Assembly (NCBI GenBank): GCA_028285035.1
Contig: JANQQF010000160.1
Coordinates: forward strand, 1 to 64,000
DNA length: 64,000 nt
Source: Phycisphaerae bacterium
Lineage (GTDB): Bacteria > Chloroflexota > Anaerolineae > 4572-78 > J111
Direction of reading: 5' to 3'
The position numbers and the translations under genes were made by a program. Of the stretch, positions 59,073-64,000 are shown one piece after another; the stretch's first letter is position 1, and each line of letters begins with the position of its first letter. The notes beneath the pieces are model-generated. The model did not search any database. It was not told the DNA's origin and was given only the letters and a program-made list of their open reading frames with translations.

Positions 59073-61553
59073 ATGAGGCATTGGCACAAAGCCAGGGCAG
59101 GTAATTATAAGATGTGGGAGAGTCTGAACTGGGGCCTTGGTGTTTTGTTGATAGGTGCCTTTATCAGTTTATCCCTCTCCCCTCCGTTACAAGCGCAAAC
59201 ACCATCACAATCGACCCAGACAGTCAGCCTTATTGATGAGCAAGACCAATATCCATTGGGCCTTCATCTAGAAATTTTGGAGGATCGTGAAAAGGCATGG
59301 GGGATTGATGAGGTTAGCTCAATGGCCTTTAATGATCAATTTCGACAAAGCCAAAGCGTGCAACCGAACTTCGGCTTTGTTGAAGGGGCAATTTGGTTAC
59401 GTTTTCGGGTTAAAGATAATCGGACCCGCATGACCGAATGGCAATTGGAGGTTAGCAATCCAAATCTCAGCCAGGTAACCATCTATCGCCAGCATACGAG
59501 CCAATCAAATTATGAGGAGACCCAAACAGGCGCAATGCTCCCCTTCTCGAGCCGTGAAATCCCCCATCGTCACTTTGTTTTTAACTTACCCCATACAACA
59601 AACGAGCAAACAGTTTATCTACGCTTGGAAGATCGAGCAGGCATCACCGCTCCAATCATGCTTTGGTCCAGTGAAGCGTTAGCCCGTAAAGATTACACAA
59701 CCCAACTTTTATTGGGGCTATTGTATGGCGTTATCCTGATCATGTTGGCCTACAATACATTTCTGTTTATTGTGCTACGAGAAGCCAGCTACTTTTGGTA
59801 CAATACTTTCATTACAGCGTATCTTTTAGGCCAAAGCACCGGAGATGGTTTGGCGCATCAATATTTGTGGCCTCAAGCCACGGAGTGGAACACTATTGCC
59901 GGCACTCTTTTCGGAATCTTGGCTGCCTGTGGGGTTCTCATGTTTACCCGAGCTTTTTTAAGCACCAAAAGCCGCTTGCCAACTCTTCACATCTCAACCA
60001 CTTATTTACTTGTTGGCTTGGGAATATTATTAATTTGTTTACCATTCTTCCCACGTTGGCTTGTCTTAGCACTTTTTCTCATCCTCTTACTCTTAACCTG
60101 CCTCATCGCTCTAGGCACCGGATTTGTTGCCCTACGAAAAGGCTATCGTGAAGCACGCTACTTTTTAACCGCCTGGCTAACACCCTTGCTGGGAGCTTTA
60201 TTTTTTACGTTAGTCCGCTTTGGCATTTTACCGAGCACCCCCCTCACCGAACTCAGCCCCCGAATTGGCGTGGTCATCTTGGTTGCCTTTCTTTCTTTGG
60301 CTTTGGCTGAACGGATCAACCTCATCAAACAGGAGCGCACCGCCGCGCAAAGTGAGTTACTTCGCAAAAATAATGAATACACCACCGCTTTGGAGTACCA
60401 GCACATGTTACTGCGCACGGTTATTGATAACATTCCAGATAACATTTATCTTAAAGATATCAACCTCAATTATTTGATTAGCAACATCGCCCATTCACGT
60501 ATGTTAGGCGTCACCCCAGAGGAGGCAGTAGGCAAAAATTTGGCTGACTTTGCCTCGTCTGAAGAAGCGATCATATACAATGCCCTAGATCGACAAGTTA
60601 TTCAAACGGGTCAGGTCATCAATCAGGAATACAACTTCCCAGACAAAAATACAGGGCAAGAACGTTGGTCTTGGCTGACTCGTATCCCATTTTACGATGC
60701 ACATGACAGAGTTTTAGGCACGGTAGGGATCAGCCGGGATATCACTCAACGTAAGCTGGATGAGGCAGCCTTAGAAGAATACTCGGAGCGGCTGGTAGAG
60801 ATGGTTTCAGAACAAACCGAAGCCCTACACCAAGCCCAAATGCAACTTCTTGAACAGGAAAAGCTGGTCTTATTGGGGCAATTAGCGGGTGGTGTAGCCC
60901 ATGAGCTACGCAATCCTCTCGCCGTCATCAATAACAGCACTTATTTTTTACGCTTGATTTTGGATAACCGGGACGCCCTGACTGATGAGTACTTGGACAT
61001 CATTGAAGGGCGTATCTTTGAGGCTGAAAAAATTATCACAGCCTTACTTTCGTTGGCTCGCGTACAAGCCAACTCGCCTGGTGAAACTGATCTAGCAAAA
61101 CTCATCACTGAGGTCGTACATGAGTATCCTCCCCCTGAAACTGTTACACTTACCAACAAAATATCACCTGAAATGAGCTTGGTTTGGGTCGATCGTCAAC
61201 AAATCAAGCAGGTCTTGGTCAATCTGTTTATCAATGCCTACCAAGCGATGCCGACAGGTGGTGAATTGACAATTTCCACGGAAACAACATCTGATCAGCT
61301 TCACCTATCCATCACCGATACTGGCGTAGGGATGTCCAGTGATACCCTCGAAAAAATCTTCGACCCCCTCTTTACCACCAAAGCCCAAGGGATTGGCTTG
61401 GGGTTAGCGGTGTCAATGAATTTAGCCCAAGTCAACAATGGCACAATAGCGGTCGAAAGTGTCGAAGGGCAGGGGAGCACCTTCACCATTACCCTACCTA
61501 TAGCCGCCGAATTTGAAACAAATTCCTCAACTCACCCGAACCAACAGGCTTAG
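59073..61553 (+). CDS. Hybrid-input sensor histidine kinase (7TMR-DISM, PAS, HisKA, HATPase)
   Basis: About 826 residues. A signal peptide and a 7TMR-DISMED2-type extracellular beta domain (about 50-190) precede seven membrane helices (about 205-400). A PAS domain (LRTVIDNIPDNIYLKDINLN, about 460-580), a coiled coil, HisKA with His610 in GGVAHELRNPL, and a HATPase with N, G1 (DTGVGM) and G2 (GIGLGL) boxes follow. The extracellular DISMED2 domain typically binds carbohydrate-like ligands. No response regulator is adjacent, so its partner lies elsewhere. ATG 59073 (AGGAAG upstream) is preferred over TTG 59046. A structured leader lies upstream. Confidence 0.92.
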   Translation: MRHWHKARAGNYKMWESLNWGLGVLLIGAFISLSLSPPLQAQTPSQSTQTVSLIDEQDQYPLGLHLEILEDREKAWGIDEVSSMAFNDQFRQSQSVQPNFGFVEGAIWLRFRVKDNRTRMTEWQLEVSNPNLSQVTIYRQHTSQSNYEETQTGAMLPFSSREIPHRHFVFNLPHTTNEQTVYLRLEDRAGITAPIMLWSSEALARKDYTTQLLLGLLYGVILIMLAYNTFLFIVLREASYFWYNTFITAYLLGQSTGDGLAHQYLWPQATEWNTIAGTLFGILAACGVLMFTRAFLSTKSRLPTLHISTTYLLVGLGILLICLPFFPRWLVLALFLILLLLTCLIALGTGFVALRKGYREARYFLTAWLTPLLGALFFTLVRFGILPSTPLTELSPRIGVVILVAFLSLALAERINLIKQERTAAQSELLRKNNEYTTALEYQHMLLRTVIDNIPDNIYLKDINLNYLISNIAHSRMLGVTPEEAVGKNLADFASSEEAIIYNALDRQVIQTGQVINQEYNFPDKNTGQERWSWLTRIPFYDAHDRVLGTVGISRDITQRKLDEAALEEYSERLVEMVSEQTEALHQAQMQLLEQEKLVLLGQLAGGVAHELRNPLAVINNSTYFLRLILDNRDALTDEYLDIIEGRIFEAEKIITALLSLARVQANSPGETDLAKLITEVVHEYPPPETVTLTNKISPEMSLVWVDRQQIKQVLVNLFINAYQAMPTGGELTISTETTSDQLHLSITDTGVGMSSDTLEKIFDPLFTTKAQGIGLGLAVSMNLAQVNNGTIAVESVEGQGSTFTITLPIAAEFETNSSTHPNQQA

Positions 61554-61568
61554 CAAAGATGACAAACA

Positions 61569-62927
61569 CTAAGGTGTAGCTGTCGGTGTTGGAGTACGTG
61601 TCTCCGCCAGGGTTGCTGTTGGTGTTGGGGAAAGCCAGACAGTTGGCGATGGGGCTGATGGCTCGACAGGGGTGGTAGTTGGAGTACTCGTCAACGTTAC
61701 AGTTGGGGTGAAGGTTGGCGTCATCGTGAGTGTTGGCGTTAACGCCCGTGAAGCGGCGACAGTTGCTGCCTGGGCAGTTTCGGCCGCCTGAGCCGTAGCT
61801 GCTAGCTCGAGGGCGGCTGCCGCTTCAGCCGTAGCCGCTTGGGCCTCCGCCGTTTGCCGGGCCTGTATCACCGCCTCAGCTTCGACCGTGGCTGTCGCGT
61901 TTGCTGACTCGGCGGTCGCTTGGGCTTGAGCCGTTTCTACCGCGCTGATGGCCTGAGCCGTGCCAGCCACGTTGGTGGCTTCAATCACTCGGGCGGTCGC
62001 CTCAGCTTGAGCCGCTTCAGCCGCCCGCTGCGCCTCCTCAGCTTGCCGAGTAGCCTCAGCTTCAACCTGCGCCCGCTGTAGAGCCTGAGCTGCTTGTACT
62101 GTCTGGTCAGCCGTAATAGCCTGTTGGGTGGCTTCAGCTTCGGCGGCCCGAGCCGCCTCCGCCGTTTTCGCCACACTGATCGAGTTCGCCGCCTCTGTCG
62201 CTCGCCGGGCCTCAGCCGTAATCGCAGCTCGAATGGCGTCAGCCGCCTGACCAGAACGGGCCACATCCGTTTGCAACACCCTGATCAATTCCTCAGACAC
62301 CCGAGTCACCTCAGCCTCTTGAGTCGCCTGAATTTGCAGAAGCGACCGCAAGGCCTGAGCCGTGGCCAATTGAGCCAACGGCGGCTGGTCGCTATCACTA
62401 GCTTGCAGGGTTTGCAAAGCCACCAACGATTGTGCGGTCGCTCGGACTTCAGCCGCCCGGACCCGCTCTGCCCCTTGCGTCGCTTGGATCGATTGGGCGG
62501 ATGTTGCCACCCGATCAATCTCAGCCGTTTGGGCCGCCCCAATCGTGGCTAGGGCTTCGACTTGCCGCACCGCTTCGGATGTCTCCGCCACACTAAAAGC
62601 AGTGGCTTGGCTGTTTCGCTCTGTATCATACCGAGCCTGATCTGTGCCCCGATTCTCCCACAAACGTGTGCCTTCAATCGCGCGTTGGCGTTGATCCGCC
62701 AAATTATCAAACACTCCGGCCACCAAAGCCAAAGCAATCGGGATCACAAACAGACCCATAAAATCCCAGACCGTTTTTCGCCGAAATCCTGTCCAGCGTG
62801 GCCAGAAAGATGGTTTCTCCAGGTCGCCAAAAAACTCACCACAATGGATACACTTGACAGCAGCATTCTTGATCGACTCCCCACAAATCGGGCAGGGCTT
62901 CATTTCCTCAGTGGTCGTCTCACTCAT
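61569..62927 (-). CDS. Zinc-ribbon membrane protein with long Ala/Gln-rich repeat and T-P tail
   Basis: 452 residues. An N-terminal zinc ribbon (C12-x2-C15 ... C26-x2-C29) and a membrane helix (about 54-74) lead into about 300 residues of AxAQAxxA/EAxRxAE-type helical repeats, probably a long coiled coil or solenoid. A Thr/Pro-rich tail (about 395-452, TPTxTPT) ends the protein. GC-rich repeated DNA encodes the helix. It is convergent with the sensor-kinase gene (15 bp apart). It looks like a stalk-forming surface protein of unknown function. Confidence 0.75.
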   Translation of the reverse strand: MSETTTEEMKPCPICGESIKNAAVKCIHCGEFFGDLEKPSFWPRWTGFRRKTVWDFMGLFVIPIALALVAGVFDNLADQRQRAIEGTRLWENRGTDQARYDTERNSQATAFSVAETSEAVRQVEALATIGAAQTAEIDRVATSAQSIQATQGAERVRAAEVRATAQSLVALQTLQASDSDQPPLAQLATAQALRSLLQIQATQEAEVTRVSEELIRVLQTDVARSGQAADAIRAAITAEARRATEAANSISVAKTAEAARAAEAEATQQAITADQTVQAAQALQRAQVEAEATRQAEEAQRAAEAAQAEATARVIEATNVAGTAQAISAVETAQAQATAESANATATVEAEAVIQARQTAEAQAATAEAAAALELAATAQAAETAQAATVAASRALTPTLTMTPTFTPTVTLTSTPTTTPVEPSAPSPTVWLSPTPTATLAETRTPTPTATP

Positions 62928-62999
62928 TGGGTGTTCCTCAGTAGGATGGTTTGCTGGGCAAAGTGTAGCACGAATCGATTGGGGGGCAATCTTGCTACA

Positions 63000-64000
63000 T
63001 TACCCCACCATCACCCTAAAACACCGCCGCACCTCTTGAACAAACAACTCTGGTTGTTCGGCTGCGGCGAAGTGGCCGCCGCGATCAAGCTGGTTCCAAT
63101 AGACGAGCTGCTTGAAGCGTTGCTCGACCCAGCGGCGGGAGTAGCGAAAAATTTCTTTGGGGAAAATACTGCAGCCGGTCGGGGTGTGGATTAGGCCATC
63201 ACGATTTTTACCAAAGCTCTCCCAGTAGAGGCGGGCAGAAGAAGCAGCGCTGCCAGTGAGCCAATACAGCATCACGTTGTCGAGCAGCTCGTCGCGAGTG
63301 AAGATGTTTTCCAGGTGACCATCGCAGTCGGTCCAGGCCCAGAATTTCTCCAATATCCAGGCCGCTTGCCCCACAGGCGAATCGACCAAGCCGTAGCCAA
63401 CGGTCTGTGGGCGGGTACGCTGTTGCTTGGAGTAGCCCGCCTCCCAGATCTGATAATGTTTGTGACCTGCTAGCGCTTCCTTCTCATACAGCGTTAAGTC
63501 ATTCATCGTGTTGTGGTCGGGCCGAACAATGGGGATCGTCAGGTGGACGCCCTGACAGTGCTCAGTGTCCTGGGCCGCAATAGTCATCGTCACAATCGAC
63601 CCCCAGTCACCGCCTTGGGCAAAGTATTGCTCATACCCCAAACGCTGCATCAACTCAGCCCACGCCTCGGCGATCTTCTCCACCGTCCAGCCGGAGCGAG
63701 TTGGCTTGTCGGAGAAGCCGTAGCCGGGCAGGGTGGGACAAACGAGATGGAAAGCAATTTCGCCCTCGGCCCCGTGTGCGTCAGGGTCGGTCAATGGACC
63801 AATCACCTTCATAAACTCAATAATCGAACCGGGCCAGCCGTGGGTCATTAACAGCGGAACCGCATCCTCACGTGGTGAGCGGATGTGGAGAAAGTGGATG
63901 CCGAGTCCGTCGATTTCCGTGCAAAATTGGGAAAGGGCGTTTAGCCGAGCCTCGGTCGCTCGCCAGTCGTAGTCGTTGGTCCAATAGTCGCATACCTGCT
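63000..64000 (-). CDS. Epoxide hydrolase (EHN-type alpha/beta hydrolase), 5' end outside the window
   Basis: The frame is open from the stop at 63000 to the window edge, with the beginning of the protein missing. The cap-entry segment DYDWRATEARLNALSQFCTE, then GIHFLHIRSPREDAVPLLM, leads to THGWPGSIIEF. The nucleophile Asp is in AQGGDWGS and the catalytic histidine in RGGHFAAAEQP. These are the marks of microsomal-type epoxide hydrolases with an EHN N-terminal domain. It hydrolyses an epoxide to a diol through an alkyl-enzyme ester. Confidence 0.9.
   Translation of the reverse strand, partial: QVCDYWTNDYDWRATEARLNALSQFCTEIDGLGIHFLHIRSPREDAVPLLMTHGWPGSIIEFMKVIGPLTDPDAHGAEGEIAFHLVCPTLPGYGFSDKPTRSGWTVEKIAEAWAELMQRLGYEQYFAQGGDWGSIVTMTIAAQDTEHCQGVHLTIPIVRPDHNTMNDLTLYEKEALAGHKHYQIWEAGYSKQQRTRPQTVGYGLVDSPVGQAAWILEKFWAWTDCDGHLENIFTRDELLDNVMLYWLTGSAASSARLYWESFGKNRDGLIHTPTGCSIFPKEIFRYSRRWVEQRFKQLVYWNQLDRGGHFAAAEQPELFVQEVRRCFRVMVG

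Noticed and set aside
61569..62927. Ala/Gln-rich ORF as a non-coding repeat artefact
   Set aside because: A zinc ribbon, membrane helix and T-P tail are all in the same frame, with a normal start and stop, so it is a real gene. The overlapping + strand ORFs at 62094-63194 are its shadows.

Overview
The window reads as a chromosomal segment of a free-living bacterium, most likely a Chloroflexota (Anaerolineae-like) from a saline habitat. This is inferred from gene content, not from a marker gene. Supporting signs are a deazaflavin (F420)-type oxidoreductase, ROCO and decayed STAND/NACHT proteins, Thr/Pro-rich T-P-T linkers, a Gram-positive/green-non-sulfur type LexA-like box, several TTG/GTG starts and two genes that look leaderless. 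No rRNA is present; there is one tRNA, tRNA-Leu(UAG). Nearly every intergenic gap carries small inverted repeats.

Region 1 (about 0.2-15.8 kb, all + strand) is a quaternary-amine (betaine) uptake and breakdown cluster. It holds a Rieske N-demethylase-type oxygenase, an aldehyde dehydrogenase, a DMSP-lyase-family cupin, an MDR dehydrogenase, an enolase-superfamily betaine epimerase (HpbD-like), a dimethylglycine/sarcosine dehydrogenase-like flavoprotein, a class III aminotransferase, a carboxymuconolactone-decarboxylase-like protein and a BCCT transporter. It ends in a 712-residue protein joining a ProX-type betaine-binding domain to a complete GluR0-like ligand-gated K+ channel. A broken IS200-like (RAYT) transposase with flanking palindromes sits inside the cluster.

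Region 2 (15.9-28.4 kb) starts with a DtxR/MntR repressor behind a DtxR-type palindrome. A second catabolic set follows: FAD-linked oxidase, creatininase-family hydrolase, two cytosine-deaminase-like amidohydrolases (the second lacking several metal ligands), a lipoprotein with three almost identical NMT1/ThiY-type binding domains, its ABC ATPase and permease, and a D-2-hydroxyacid dehydrogenase-like protein. The set suggests import and ring opening of a small N-heterocycle, but the substrate cannot be read from the sequence.

Region 3 (28.4-34 kb) is a mixed stretch: alpha/beta hydrolase, a decayed STAND-protein tail, an F420-type oxidoreductase, an SGNH hydrolase, a Yip1-like membrane protein, a phosphodiesterase and a membrane protein. 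Region 4 (34-38.6 kb) is a compact cassette of small membrane ORFs, three diverged paralogues of an unknown ~140-residue family (two with duplicated promoters) and an LRR-Roc-COR (ROCO) protein. Region 5 (38.7-45.6 kb) is a set of five + strand genes, mostly unrecognised and possibly virion-like, behind a LexA-like box, followed by two - strand unknown genes. One of these shares an effector-associated-type coiled coil with the ROCO protein.

Region 6 (45.7-64 kb) has tRNA-Leu, a leaderless membrane protein, a PP2C phosphatase with a small partner, khpA, a - strand group of stress/metabolic genes under a WYL regulator, a 2113-residue bacterial alpha-2-macroglobulin, two small ORFs, a structured leader in front of a 7TMR-DISM sensor kinase, a zinc-ribbon/Ala-Gln-rich protein and, running off the end, an epoxide hydrolase.
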